A DNA stretch of 64,000 bases from Mercenaria mercenaria (taxonomy: Eukaryota > Mollusca > Bivalvia > Venerida > Veneridae). Under the pieces are notes generated by a model. It was not told where the DNA came from. It did no database searches and worked only from the letters and a program-made list of their open reading frames with translations. Made by a program: the position numbers and the translations under genes. Within the stretch, counting starts at the first letter, position 1, and every line of letters starts with the position of its first letter. The stretch spans positions 1-64,000 of the forward strand of contig NW_026461017.1 of NCBI RefSeq assembly GCF_021730395.1, in the 5' to 3' direction. This document shows positions 1 through 11,255 of the stretch, in pieces.

Positions 1-908
1 GGCACTATGGTACTGTATTATAACTGTACATTGTTGAGGGAAATATATTACACCTTTATAGTTGAAGTTACCTTGTGCAATTCAGAAACTGCTGTTATGT
101 GATCATTATCAATCAAAGTTTCCATTAAAGTTTGATATTTAAAGAGAGGTCTTTCCTTTATCATTCATTTGAGATTAATTAGAAAATATAGACTGGAAAA
201 TAAATGGCCTACACACAGCTCGCAGTAACAACGGCTACGTATAGGTAAGTCGTACATATTCTAGCTAAGGGGAACCCGAGAGGTTTAACATTTGTATGCT
301 CAACATCAGGTTGAATAACACTATACTTCAGACTTTTTGATCTTACAGAAGTGGATTTGAGAAATTTTTACTGGTAACATATGAAAATTAGATCTATAGA
401 TGGATTTTGCAAAGGTCCACAACATATTTCTAGTAATACGACATATTTCATGCCCGTCTGTTGTGTATTTTAATTATTCTAACATGATTTGATTGCCAGT
501 TGAACAAAGAAGAATGTCAAACTGTATTTTCTGTGATAAACAACGGTTGATGCGCAGACCATTTAGAACATTATGACGTAAAATATGACGTTAAATTGCC
601 GCATGACGTCCAGTTCATTACTGCCTTAAATAAATGAAACCTAGCATAATTTTTACCAAAATATTCCAATGAACGTAAGAATGAAAACAATCGAGGCTTG
701 TGGTTTGTCGTCTATTTTACCTCGATTGCAAAAATATTTCATGATTAATGTCCCTTTTATACATATTTATTGTTTTGATGGACTTCTTAGTACACACATT
801 TGAAACAGACATAAGCTAATCCCCAATATCTTCATCTACATTGGAGTAATTAAACACCCTAGTGGCAGCTCCAGCTTCCTCGAATGTGCCCAGTTGCAGT
901 ATTCACCA

Positions 909-950
909 TCGAAAAAGTCGAGCGCGCTGTCTCCTGTGACAGCTCTTGTT
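909..950 (+). repeat. Pearl/Helentron-type 3' terminal hairpin in tRNA unit (copy 1)
   Basis: The sequence reads TCGAAAAAGTCGAGC, then a stem GCTGTC (926-931) with GACAGC (938-943), then TCTTGTT. The same layout closes the satellite-cored element at 20728-21899. I infer a 3' end of a nonautonomous Helentron-like element; a matching 5' end was not found in the unit. Confidence 0.5.
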
Positions 951-1976
951 TGTACTTAATTTGAAAATAAAATTAATGTTCTTCAAATCAAAGCATGTAA
1001 AAGTTGTTAATAAATTCGAGTAAACAGACTGGTCTTAAAAATCAAACACTTTTTTATTACCCTATTATAAGGTAAATATTGCTATGGATTTGAATCCATA
1101 CTTTTAGCCTATCCTATTCGGGTCTGTCAAGAGGTCTCGTTATTCGGACCCCTATCCACCACCTCAGTTTTACGGCACTGTATTATAAATGTACATTGGT
1201 GAGGGAAATGTATTACACCTTAGTTGAAGTTACCCCGCGCAATTAGAAACTGCTGTTATGTGATAATTATCAATCAAAGTTTCCATTAAAGTTTGATATT
1301 TAAAGAGAGGTCTTTCCTTTATGGATTGGAAAATAATCGACCTACACTCATTTCACTGTAGCATTATCAGCATTCAGACTGCTTAGAAGTTACGGTCCTT
1401 TACCAGCGTTGAGTATCCACTAGATCTACCGTTACTTCAAATGTATTGTAATACTCGACCGATGCGTGGGAGAGTACTTAGAAGTGTACCATTTGGTGAT
1501 GTATACTTCAGAATTGTTTAGCTTAGAGTATGTTGCAGTGGCGGGCATCTTTTGGTCCCGGTCTTTATTTATTAAATAAAACGAACGGGTAACGTAACGT
1601 AAAAGTGTTGAAACTGTAATAAGTAGCGAGCCATATAAATAGAAAGTTAATTCGTCTTGATGATAGAGCTTTTATGAAAGATTGTAAACTGTATTTCGAT
1701 ATACTACATGATACAATATGACGTACTTCTAATACAATAGGCTCTTGTAACAGCTTGTATTTGTAGCCTTCCACAACGGCTATACCGAAAACGGAAGTTG
1801 AAACTATTTTCGTTTTAGCCATGAACGTAATCATGGTAATGCAATATGTATATACGGCAATAAATCAAGGTATTGAATTTAACTGCCTTCCGCTCAATGT
1901 TTGATTATATATCCACTAATTCAGTGATATATGCATAATATATAATTGGAGTTTAAGTTATAAGCCGTGATATGTA

Positions 1977-2058
1977 GACGAGGTGGCCGAGTGGTTAAGG
2001 CGATGGACTGCTAATCCATTGGGCTCTGCCCGCGTGGGTTCGAATCCCATCCTCGTCG
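1977..2058 (+). tRNA. tRNA-Ser (anticodon GCT), intact
   Basis: This 82-nt gene decodes AGC and AGU serine codons. The acceptor stem GACGAGG pairs fully with CCTCGTC, followed by discriminator G. The anticodon GCT lies at gene positions 34-36 in a stem of ATGGA with TCCAT. A long variable arm, typical of class II serine tRNAs, is present. The A box TGGCCGAGTGG and B box GGTTCGAATCC form an intact internal Pol III promoter, and a TTTT run at 2067-2070 can terminate transcription. No intron is seen. The 5' flank (GTGATATATGCATAATAT) is AT-rich and is shared with the loci at 4358 and 17518. The gene is identical to those at 7729, 17518 and 24215. Confidence 0.97.
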
Positions 2059-2671
2059 AAAAATTGTTTTAACAGTTACTGAACTCCAGTTCAAATAATA
2101 ACAATAATTTACCCCACTGTATATCGTAGCATTACCTCCAGTTGATTTCAGTGCACTGCTCCCATAAAGTCAAATTTCCAGTTAGAAGAAATACTATCAC
2201 GTTCCTTTTGAAAATTACATGTAGCTCTTTTATCAAAATTAAGACTTCATTCATCTTATTTTTTTTTAATTTATGAAAGATTAATGCAGCATTCATCTCA
2301 AATTATATTGTACCTGATGAAATGTGAAATCAACAGTCATCTAACACTTTTTTTTAAATTCACCACTTGATGCAATGCATCGTATTGTTACTAATTTCAG
2401 ACCCTCGTAGGTTAAAAACTTAGGTAATGGAAATTTGAACTTGTTTACGTTAAAATTATAATAGATCATCATGATGCAACAACCTAGCTATAATTTTGAT
2501 TGAAATAATTATTACAATTCGTACGGTTTCACTTAATTGCCTTCCCCTACATGTTAGCTATAGATTTGCAAAAAGTTAATTAATGCGCGTATTCTATAAT
2601 TAAACTTATATCTTGTTTTGCAGTAATCTGATACATCGGTTGAGAGTAAAACGGTGTTCGTAATAAGTATA

Positions 2672-2739
2672 GACGTTAAGGCGATTGACTTCTAATCCAG
2701 TGGGCTCTGCCCGCGTGGATTCGAATCCCATCCTTTTCG
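2672..2739 (+). pseudogene. tRNA-Ser pseudogene with A-box deletion and TCT anticodon
   Basis: This copy aligns end to end with the 82-nt serine gene but lacks 14 nt (AGGTGGCCGAGTGG) between GACG and TTAAGG. That removes part of the acceptor stem, much of the D arm and the A box. The anticodon position reads TCT instead of GCT, the anticodon stem carries mismatches, and the 3' acceptor strand is CCTTTTC. The B box is still recognisable (GATTCGAATCC). It cannot fold as a normal tRNA. Its 5' flank (GCAGTAATCTGATACAT) is of the type found at 7729 and 24215, so it is the second tRNA of a dimeric unit that began at 1977. Confidence 0.92.
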
Positions 2740-3374
2740 AACAATTGTTTAAACATCAAATAACTACAATTTAAATAATAACAACAACAATTTTACCTCT
2801 CTAAATATCGTAACATTACCAAACATTGAATTCAGTGCATTGCTACCGTAAAATAAAATTTCCAGTTGTGAGAAATACTGTCACGTTTCTTTTGAGGAAT
2901 TACATACGTGACGACTAAAACTTCTCAAACTTAAGTCGTCATTCATCTGAAATTGTTTTGTAATATATGGAAGATGAAAATTATTTTATATCTAATGAAA
3001 TGTGAATCCTACATTCATCTGAATCTATTTTTTAATATGCTACATGATGCAATGCAACGTATTGCTACTACATTCAGACCCCCGCAGGTTAAAAACTTAG
3101 GGAATGATACTATTGTCGACTAAAATGGAAATTTGAACTTTTTTACGGATCGCTGAGATTAATGATGACATAGTTTCATGACGCATTTCTTTTGCAGATT
3201 TTTTTCATGAATAATGTCCCTTTTGTACTTATTTAATGCTTTGATGCACTTCTTACTAAATACATTTGAAACAGACATACGCTATTATCCAATTTCTGCA
3301 TCCACATTGGAGTAATTAAACACCCCAGTGACAGTTCCAGCTTCCTCAGATGGACCCAGTTTCACTAATTAGGA

Positions 3375-3416
3375 TCGAAATAGTCGAGCGCGCTGTCTCC
3401 TGTGACAGCTCTTGTT
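3375..3416 (+). repeat. Pearl/Helentron-type 3' terminal hairpin in tRNA unit (copy 2)
   Basis: TCGAAATAGTCGAGC is followed by the stem GCTGTC/GACAGC and TCTTGTT. This copy is the closest of the three to the end of the pearl-like element at 20728-21899, which reads TTCGAATAGTCGAGC before its hairpin. Confidence 0.55.
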
Positions 3417-4357
3417 TGTACTTAAACTGAAAATAAAATTAATGTTCTTCAAATCAAAGCATGTAAAAAATTGTATATAAATACTTGAAAACAGACTGGT
3501 CTTAAAAATCAAACACTTTTATTACCCTATTTTAAGGTAAATATTGTCTATGGATTTGAAACCGTACATTCGGGTTTGTCAAGAGGTATGGTTATTCGGA
3601 CCCTAACCGCCACCTCAGTTTAAAGGCACTACGGTACTGTATTATAAGTAATCATTGTTGAGGAAAATATATTACACCTTAGTTGAAGTTACCCTGTGCA
3701 ATTAAGAAACTGTTATGTGATCATTATCAATCAATGTTTCCATTTAAGTTTGATATTTTAAGAGGATGCGTTCCTTTATAGACTGGGAAATAAATGACCT
3801 ACACCCATTTCGCTGTAGCATTATCAGTATTCAGTCAGTTCCATTCAAATTGCTTAGAAATGTACCATTTAATGATGTATACGTCAGAACTGTTTTCAGA
3901 ATTTCACCGAGCTTTAACAGAGTTTGTTGCAGTGGCAGGCATCTTTTGGTCCTGGACTTTATTTACTAAAATAAACGAACGGATAATGTAAGTAATAAGT
4001 AGCGAGCCACATAAATAGAAAGTTAATTCGTCTTGATGATAGAGCTATTATGACAGATTAATAAATCTATTTCGATATACCTAGTACATGAGGATGATAC
4101 AATGTGACGTACTTCTAAAACAGTAGGCTCTTGCAACACCCTGTAGCCTTCCACCACGGCTATACCGAAAACGGAAGTTGAAACTAGTTTCGTTTTAGCC
4201 ATGAATGTAATGATGCAATACCCATTGTTTCTATATACAGCAATTAATCAAGGTATTGAATTTAACTGCATTCCGCTCAATGTTTCATACAGATTTACAA
4301 GTTATATTTCCCATGATTCAGTGATATATGCATAATATATCATTAGCATTAAACTTA

Positions 4358-4442
4358 AAGGCGTGGTCAACCGAGTGGTTAAGGCGATGGACTGCTAATC
4401 CATTGGGCTCTGCCCGCGTGGGTTCGAATCCCATCCTCGTCG
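4358..4442 (+). pseudogene. tRNA-Ser (GCT) copy with damaged 5' end
   Basis: From CCGAGTGG onward this copy matches the intact genes exactly, including anticodon GCT, variable arm, B box and 3' acceptor strand. The 5' part is different: AGGCGTGGTCAA replaces GACGAGGTGG, so the 7-bp acceptor stem cannot form and the A box is altered. It is probably not a working gene, although Pol III could still recognise the B box. A TTTT run follows at 4452-4455. The upstream flank is the same type as at 1977 and 17518. The left edge is approximate. Confidence 0.85.
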
Positions 4443-5097
4443 AACAAATTGTTTTAACACTTACTTAAACACAGAAGAACAATAATTTACCCCCTCTATA
4501 TATCGTAGCATGAGGTGGCCGATTCCAGTGCATTGCTCCCATTAAGTCAAATTTCCAGTTGGAAAAATACTGTCACGTTTCTTTTGAGGAATTACATATA
4601 GCTCTTTTTACGTGACGACTAAAATTTTGTTATCAAAATTAAGTCTTCATTCATCTTAAATTATTTTGTAATATATGAAATATTAATGCAGCATTGATCT
4701 CAAATTATTTTATTCCTGATTAAATGTGAAACCAACATTCATCTAGATTTTTTTTTTAATTTAACACATGTTGTAATGCAACGTTTTGCTGTTTTCTACT
4801 ACATTCAGACCCCCGCAGGTTAAAAACTTAGGTAATGATACTATTGTCGACTAAAATGGAAATTTGAACTTTTTAGGGATCGCTATGATGACAGTATGGC
4901 ATGATGCATTTCTTTTGCAGAAATTTGTCATGAATAATGTCCCTTTTATACTTATTTAATGTTTTGATGCACTTCTTACTAAATACATTTGAAACAGACA
5001 TAAGTTTTTATCTAAAATCTTCGTCCATATTGGAGTAATTAAACACTCCATTGACAGCTCCAGCTTCCTCAGGTGTGCCCAGTTTCACTCTTCAGCA

Positions 5098-5139
5098 TCG
5101 AAAAAGTCGAGCGCACTGTCTATTGTGACAGCTCTTGTA
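5098..5139 (+). repeat. Pearl/Helentron-type 3' terminal hairpin in tRNA unit (copy 3)
   Basis: TCGAAAAAGTCGAGC is followed by ACTGTC and GACAGC and then TCTTGTA. One stem pair is lost compared with the other two copies. It lies at the same place in the unit, upstream of the TTCTTCAAATCAAAGCATG block. Confidence 0.45.
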
Positions 5140-5276
5140 GGTACTTAAATTGAAAAGAAAGGTAATGTTCTTCAAATCAAAGCATGTAAAAAGTTGTTTA
5201 TAAATTCTTGAAAACAGACTGGTCTTAAAAATCAAACACATTTCATTTCCCTATTAGAAGGTAATAATTGTCTATG

Positions 5277-6004
5277 AACAGAAGAACAGAACATCACTTT
5301 ATTAACTCTAGTTACATATTACAGTAACACAAGAGTGTACAATGCATAATACAATTAAACAAAGCATGCTTTTACACGTGACATAGTATAAAGAAGAACA
5401 TTTTTTTAAATTTTTATTTTTTTTGAATTATTATTTAAATAAATAAACGAGATTTTACTTCATTTATTTGGTTGGAGGAGGGAGAGGGGGTAAATGCCCT
5501 AAGGTTTAACTGGTACTAACAAACATTTTTTTGAAACGGATTATAGGTATGGACAACTTATAATTGCGTGGGCGGATCGAATGTTTGTAAACATATCCTT
5601 TTACGCTAGGATAAGCACAACAACTTGGGTCACGTGACCGTCTGTGGACTTGAGAGCGTGTGAATTATGAAACACGTGCTATATTATGAATGAAATATTA
5701 TATTTGTAAACAAAAAACGAATCTGGAATTACGTTCGTTATACAGTGACACTATTGGATGGATACATTTAAGCTATAAAGTAATATGGAATACTAATCAA
5801 AATAAGGTATGAGTATTATAAATTAGAATAATAATCGGGTGGCGGGAATTAGAGTTTACACTAATACATGTTGTACATGATGTTATATATCAATATCTAA
5901 GTAAGCTCTATATCTTCTCAAAAAGTGAATAAATGCACAGACAGCATTCTACTAAGCTGACATGTATATACACAGGGAATTAAATAATACAAATAGTATT
6001 ATAG
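5277..6004 (-). mobile_element. Retroposon 3' fragment inserted in a tRNA unit
   Basis: Other units read without a break from TTGTCTATG into GATTTGAAACC. Here 728 bases are inserted and the 4-base target TATG is repeated on both sides (5273-5276 and 6005-6008). Read on the minus strand the insert ends with TTAATAAAGTGATGTTCTG and a short GTTCT-type repeat, which resembles the 3' end of a LINE or SINE with its AATAAA signal. No coding frame is visible. The family is unknown. Confidence 0.6.
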
Positions 6005-6554
6005 TATGGATTTGAAACCGCACTTCTAGCCTATCCAAAATGGATTTGTCAAGAGGTGTGGTTATTTGGACCCGTAGCCACCACCTCAGTTTAAAAGCAC
6101 TACGGCACTGTAAAGTAAATGTACGTTGTTGAGGAAAATGTATTACACCTTAGTTGAAGTTACCTTGTGCAATTAAGAAACTAGTGTTATGTGATCATTA
6201 CCAGTCAAAATTTCCATTAAAGTTTGACATTTTTAATTGATATATTTTTTTGTAATATATGAAAGATTAATGCGTCATTCATCTCAAATTATTGTATACC
6301 TGATGAAATGTGACATCAGCAGTCATCTAAATCTATTTTTTTAATTTTGCCACATGATGCAGTGCAACGTATTGCTACTACATTCAGATCTCCGTAGGTT
6401 AAAAACTAAGGTAATGATACTATTGTCGACTAAAATCGAAGTTTGAACTATAATTATGATGCAACAATCTAGCAATATTTTTGATAGACTGAATAATTAT
6501 TACAATTCATACGGTTGTCGACCTAAACCTATTTTTTTTTAATTCACCACTTAA

Positions 6555-7400
6555 GGCATCGCCTACAGTGGCAGCCACTTGACTCAAAATTTTACATGCA
6601 AATTTTCATAAAAATAAAAGGTGACTAAGTGGTAACTATAAAGTCAATAAATTTGTCATAATTATGTTTTAAATATCTATGTGAACATATGCAAGTAGAA
6701 GGATGTGCATTTAACTACCTGTATTATGCCTTTATTCGATATTTTTTATGACAAAATTTTGCAATTTTATCTGCAGTCAAACTCAATATATATTCAATAC
6801 ATTTCAAAGATAATTACAGCCAAATGTAAAGCAGACCGTGAAGAATAAAGTCTTCAGAAATTATTTTGAAATTTTACCTGATTACTGAATTATACACAAA
6901 AATCCCAACACCATCAATTTATCCAATTTGTGTTATCTGTTCACACATAATTTACATGTATATAAACAGGTGATATTATAGGATTATGTATAGGTTTACC
7001 TGGCTACCTGTGGTCAGTAATGCATGTACAAACAACATTTTAAATTAAATTTACATGGGGTTGTCTTTTTGTGTCTAATGCAATAACCAGGAACAATTTC
7101 GACAAAAATCCGTAGGAGTTTGCAGTATACATATTGTACTATGAAATTAACTAAATTCTGTCTTTGTAATATTTTTTATATTGGAGTTCTACTGCACATA
7201 AAATTTCAATATTTTGGGGTAAATTTTCGGTCTAAACGAGACTCGAATATTTTACAAGCGGCATATGTACTATAAATCATCATATGCTTCTTATGTTGAT
7301 GATAATTTGACCAGCTGTTAAGGCTTTAGTGCAATTTTCAAGAGAAAAATACTCGGCCTGAAAATATGAACTGATACTGAGTTGTGACTGTGGCGATGCC
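6555..7400. mobile_element. TTAA-flanked MITE (piggyBac-type target site)
   Basis: This 846-bp insert lies in a tRNA unit and is flanked by TTAA at 6551-6554 and 7401-7404. The ends are inverted: GGCATCGCCTACAGTGG at the left and, read in reverse complement, GGCATCGCCACAGTCAC at the right. Other units have CACTTGATGCAATG at the same place, which marks the empty site. The interior is AT-rich with no useful reading frame, so the element is nonautonomous. TTAA duplication is the signature of piggyBac-type transposases; the TIR sequence itself is not a piggyBac sequence I recognise. Confidence 0.85.
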
Positions 7401-7728
7401 TTAATGCAATGCGACGTATTGCTACTACATTCAGACCTCCGCAGGTTAAAAACTTAGGTAGTTATACTATTGTCGACTAAAATGGAAGTTTGAACTATTA
7501 TTATGATGCAACAACTAGCAATAATTTTAATAGAAATAATTATTACAATTCATACGGTTTCCGAAAAGAATATTTTAATTGCCTTTCCCTACATATTAGA
7601 TACAGATTTATAAAAAAAGGGTAATTAATGCGCTTATTCTATAATTTACCTTATTTTGTGAAACTTACATATTGTTTTGCAGTGATCTAATGTATTAGTA
7701 GAGCATAAAACTTTTTGCGCAATACGTA

Positions 7729-7810
7729 GACGAGGTGGCCGAGTGGTTAAGGCGATGGACTGCTAATCCATTGGGCTCTGCCCGCGTGGGTTCGAATCCC
7801 ATCCTCGTCG
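7729..7810 (+). tRNA. tRNA-Ser (anticodon GCT), intact
   Basis: The gene is identical over all 82 nt to the one at 1977: full acceptor stem, anticodon GCT, class II variable arm, intact A and B boxes. A run of five T follows at 7818-7822. The 5' flank (CAGTGATCTAATGTATTAGTAGAG) belongs to the second flank type, shared with 2672 and 24215. The flanks have diverged from the other loci while the gene has not, which suggests that the gene is under selection or recently homogenised. Confidence 0.97.
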
Positions 7811-8012
7811 AGCATCTGTTTTTATTTTATTATTGCGTTTCTTTTATTTACAAATTTACGTGGAATTTAAGATTTACGTAGAATTGTATATGGCATGGCT
7901 TTTTTAACGTGAGGACTAAAATTTTGTATATACATTTTTTTGTAGTATATGAAAGATAATGCAGCATTCACCTGTTTTCAAATTTAAATTGATGTAAAAC
8001 ATTTTTCACTAC

Positions 8013-8280
8013 TGTTTGTTTGTGTTTAGCCCGTCTTCAACAGTATTTCACTTATATAACGGCGGGCAGTTAACCTTTAGAACCAGTGTCCCTGGGTTTT
8101 GTACCAGTACAAACCTGTTCTCTGCAAGTAATAGCCAACTTCCCCACATGAGTCAGAGGTGGAGGACGAATGCTTTCAGACACAATGTCTTTTTATTTGA
8201 TGAAATACTCAGGGGGATTGAACTAACAACCCTGCGATCCGTAGATCCGCACTCTCCCTATTGAGTTAAGCCGGGGGCTA
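8013..8280 (-). mobile_element. tRNA-derived SINE
   Basis: Read on the minus strand it begins with a tRNA-like head: an A-box-like TTAACTCAATAGGGAGAG and a B-box-like GGTTGTTAGTTCAATCC. The body follows, and the 3' end reads TACTGTTGAAGACGGGC and TAAACACAAAC. This is a common bivalve SINE layout; the RUDI/V-SINE group is a candidate, but I cannot confirm the family. An 82-codon plus-strand frame across it is accidental. It is inserted in tRNA-unit sequence that matches 24390-24600. Confidence 0.75.
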
Positions 8281-8385
8281 GATGACTACTGTCTTCCTAC
8301 AGATTTTTGACGTCTTGGAAAAGGCCTATGCAGAACAATAATAAGTCGATCCTGATATTACCCATCGCCTTATATTTGATTATTG

Positions 8386-8437
8386 ATTATTATTATTATT
8401 GTCGTTATTATTACTATTATTGTCGTTATTATTATGT
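8386..8437. repeat. TTA-rich microsatellite
   Basis: Runs of TTA broken by TTGTCG and TTACTA steps. The stretch from 8281 to about 8800 is otherwise AT-rich noncoding sequence in which I recognise nothing. Confidence 0.8.
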
Positions 8438-9114
8438 ACAACGCCATTGAATATGTCATTGTATAGAAATAGGCGTTTAATCAAATTATTCAGTTTCAGT
8501 TTCAGTTGATTTTGACTTTGAAGATACGCCTTCTTTTCAGAAGTTTGGCCTAGTCGTCTGTAATTATGTGCAACTTGGTCGAAATACGACTACTTTAAAC
8601 GGGCAAATCATTGACACATTAGCTGTTTAAATACATAATATACACTCACTAGCTTATCAACATGAGGCCGTGCATAGCAATTGCATATAATTAGAGAGTA
8701 GTTTTCAAAACAGTCATATGACATGTTGATAGCTAGGATAATTAACTGCTTACACACTGGAAACACACCTATAAATATAATAGTTTGCGGTCAAGCCCTA
8801 TGTGGGCTTGCCTAGTGAAAATAAAATGGATTTGGCTAGACACTTGCGATGAAGATGATTATGGTTTGATGAATATGGTCACGTGACAATATGGCGGATT
8901 TATTTTCAAGCTGTTAAAATTTTAGTGAAAATCGGATTTAAAAGTGCTTTTTGACTTAATAAGTATTTGGATTTTTCTTATTTGTGAAGGTTACTTAACA
9001 GTGAACTGTAGTGAGAGTTGTTTTATCAATAAACAGTGAGATTATATCAAATTTCATGGATGTACGTTTTGGCGGGATGAACTCTAAAACTTTGATACGT
9101 TTTGAAAGGGTTTG

Positions 9115-9675
9115 ATGGGTAGAAGGAAGCGAACGAAATCTCAGGCTTCACCAAATTTCCTGTTTGAACAACCTGGAAAAAGATTAACTATGTCAAACCA
9201 GAGTCCGGCGGCTACATCCCCTAATGGTAACTTTATAGCACAAGTACCTGGATATCAAGGTCAATTTTTACCTCCACATACCCAGTTTATGACCCCACCT
9301 CAATATCAACAACAGTGCACACAATCTTCAATGCCTACAATGCCCATCAATCAAGCAATCATGGAAAAGCTCGAGGCAATGGACAAAAGATTAAATAAAC
9401 TGGATATTATTGAAAGCCAGATTAGCAACTTGACCCAGAAAATGACCGTTATAGATCAGCGTGTTTCATCGCTCGAGAGCAAAGTACATGAACAAAACAG
9501 TAAATTAACTGAATTTGAAGTAAGTAGAAATTTTGATTCGCAATCAAATGATGAGATCAGGAAAAAACAATGTGACATTGACAAACAAGTGAAATCTGGT
9601 CTAGAATCAAATAAAAAGGTGATGTCTGAGTGTGAATCATTAAAGCAGGAAACCCATAGATTATCAGAGGTATAA
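9115..9675 (+). CDS. LINE ORF1-like protein, C-terminally truncated
   Basis: The frame gives about 186 residues from the ATG at 9115. The first 80 residues are basic, then rich in Gln, Pro and Ser (QVPGYQGQFLPPHTQF). Residues 83-185 are a heptad-like coiled coil (KRLNKLDIIESQISNLTQ), as in ORF1 proteins that trimerise and bind LINE RNA. No zinc knuckle or RRM is left. The frame ends at TAA 9673-9675, where the sequence jumps straight into reverse transcriptase in another frame, so the C-terminal part was lost by internal deletion. About 200 bases of 5' UTR precede the start. It could instead be a captured host coiled-coil exon, but its position in front of RT favours ORF1. Confidence 0.65.
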   Translation: MGRRKRTKSQASPNFLFEQPGKRLTMSNQSPAATSPNGNFIAQVPGYQGQFLPPHTQFMTPPQYQQQCTQSSMPTMPINQAIMEKLEAMDKRLNKLDIIESQISNLTQKMTVIDQRVSSLESKVHEQNSKLTEFEVSRNFDSQSNDEIRKKQCDIDKQVKSGLESNKKVMSECESLKQETHRLSEV

Positions 9676-9678
9676 TAA

Positions 9679-10330
9679 ATTTAAATTATTTTGTGCCTTT
9701 ATAGACTATGAAAAGGCGTTTGATACTGTAACTCGTGAAGCTTTATGGGTAAAACTTTGTAATTCAGGTATTAGTTGTAAAGTCATTACAATGTTAAAGT
9801 CTATATACGCAAGTGTTAAGTCATGTGTTAAATTAACTTCTAATATGAAAATGTCCGACTTTTTTGACGTCACTATTGGCTTAAAACAAGGGGAACCACT
9901 CTCGCCTCTACTGTTTATCTTGTTTTTAAACGATATTAGAAATTGTATAGATTTCAACAACCTAACAGAGAATGATTTAAATCAGTTGTCTATGTATATG
10001 TTAATCTTTGCGGATGACATCGTTTTATTCACAACAAATGCTGATACTCTACAAGCACAGCTAGATTGTATTTATCATTATTCTATTAAATGGGGCCTTA
10101 AGATAAATGTTAAAAAGACTAAAGTCTGCATTTTTGAAAAACGAAAACAAAATCATGCATTTGAATGGTTTGTTAATGGTGAGAAATTAGAAATTGTCGA
10201 TAATTTTTGCTATCTAGGTGTAAACTTTACATACACTGGTAATATGAAAAACGCTGTAAAGACTCTCTCTGATCAAGCCTTAAGGGCATATAGCAATTTG
10301 CTGTCTCTATTTAGTAGGATTAAGGCTTAA
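9679..10330 (+). pseudogene. LINE reverse transcriptase, palm region fragment
   Basis: The frame opens with FCAFIDYEKAFDTV (RT motif A), continues to GLKQGEPLSPLLFILFLNDI (motif B region) and reaches the catalytic FADDIVLF (motif C, normally Y/F-A-D-D), then NVKKTKVCIF and a conserved YLGVNF. The catalytic aspartates are present. The N-terminal fingers and endonuclease are absent because of the upstream deletion. The frame stops at 10330, where a 3.9 kb insert begins; the protein resumes at 14264. Confidence 0.85.
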
Positions 10331-11255
10331 AATAAAATTAAGTTTGTTTGACCTTTACCTACCGACCCGATAAAATTGCCCCGACTCAAATAATTTTATT
10401 GCATTCCAGAGAAAAAAAATATTTTTATTTTCTTATCAGAGGGAAAAACTGATTTTGGTGCTTGAAACTGGCGATTATTTTATTTAACAAATGCATAGAT
10501 AATTATGGCAAGTGAGAAAGTAAGTAGAAAATCGATAAAGCGGACTGTTTATTATCTCGTGTATTCCGAAAACGTGTCAACTTTGCCGATAACGTTGCCT
10601 AAGGCCATAGGATGCAGACGACAATCAAACCGCTTATAGCCGGAAGGCAATCTGACAAAAGGACATAATTTTACAAATCTAGTATCTAATTTACCCGCGA
10701 AACGTAAAGTATACCAAAACGTCATGCCAGTAATTTTCCATTCCACGAGCACGTGCGCCCTATCGTAATATCCAATTTCCAGCGCTCGACGTTACTTTTG
10801 TTTACACATACACAAAAAACGCGCGTAGTGCATTCATTTTTTGTTATTATCGCATCAATATTTTTAGCACCGCTTAAGAAGTAATATAGTTTGAATTCTA
10901 TAACGATTTTAATAAGATATCGACAGGAATGTAGGCAAAATTCTATAAAAACGGTCAAATTTAAATTTAGTTCTTTGTAAAATTTCAAACAGTGCGATCT
11001 TAATTATTTATTTCCTTCTAAGGGTAAATAAATGATATATTCTATGGGCATAAAGTTCAGACTTTTGACCAGAAAGTACAAAAAACAGAATAAAAAAATC
11101 TTAAATAATGAAAAAGCGTCAGCAATTTAAAAACATGGCGTAAAACGATTTTTGGCAAACAAATTTATGTTAGTGCGGCAAAATAGCTCACAGAGGTAGA
11201 ATATCCACACTTATCGTTTGACACATTTACCTGTCAATTTATACAGTGTGTGTGT

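Noticed and set aside
2311-2330. Possible hammerhead CTGATGAAATGTGAAATC, repeated in several tRNA units
   Set aside because: There is no stem II between CTGATGA and GAAA, and sister copies vary without compensation (CTAATGA, CTGATTA, CTGATAA).
9706-9960. Minus-strand frame across the RT region, and similarly 25262-25486
   Set aside because: Each is antisense to a clear reverse transcriptase frame.
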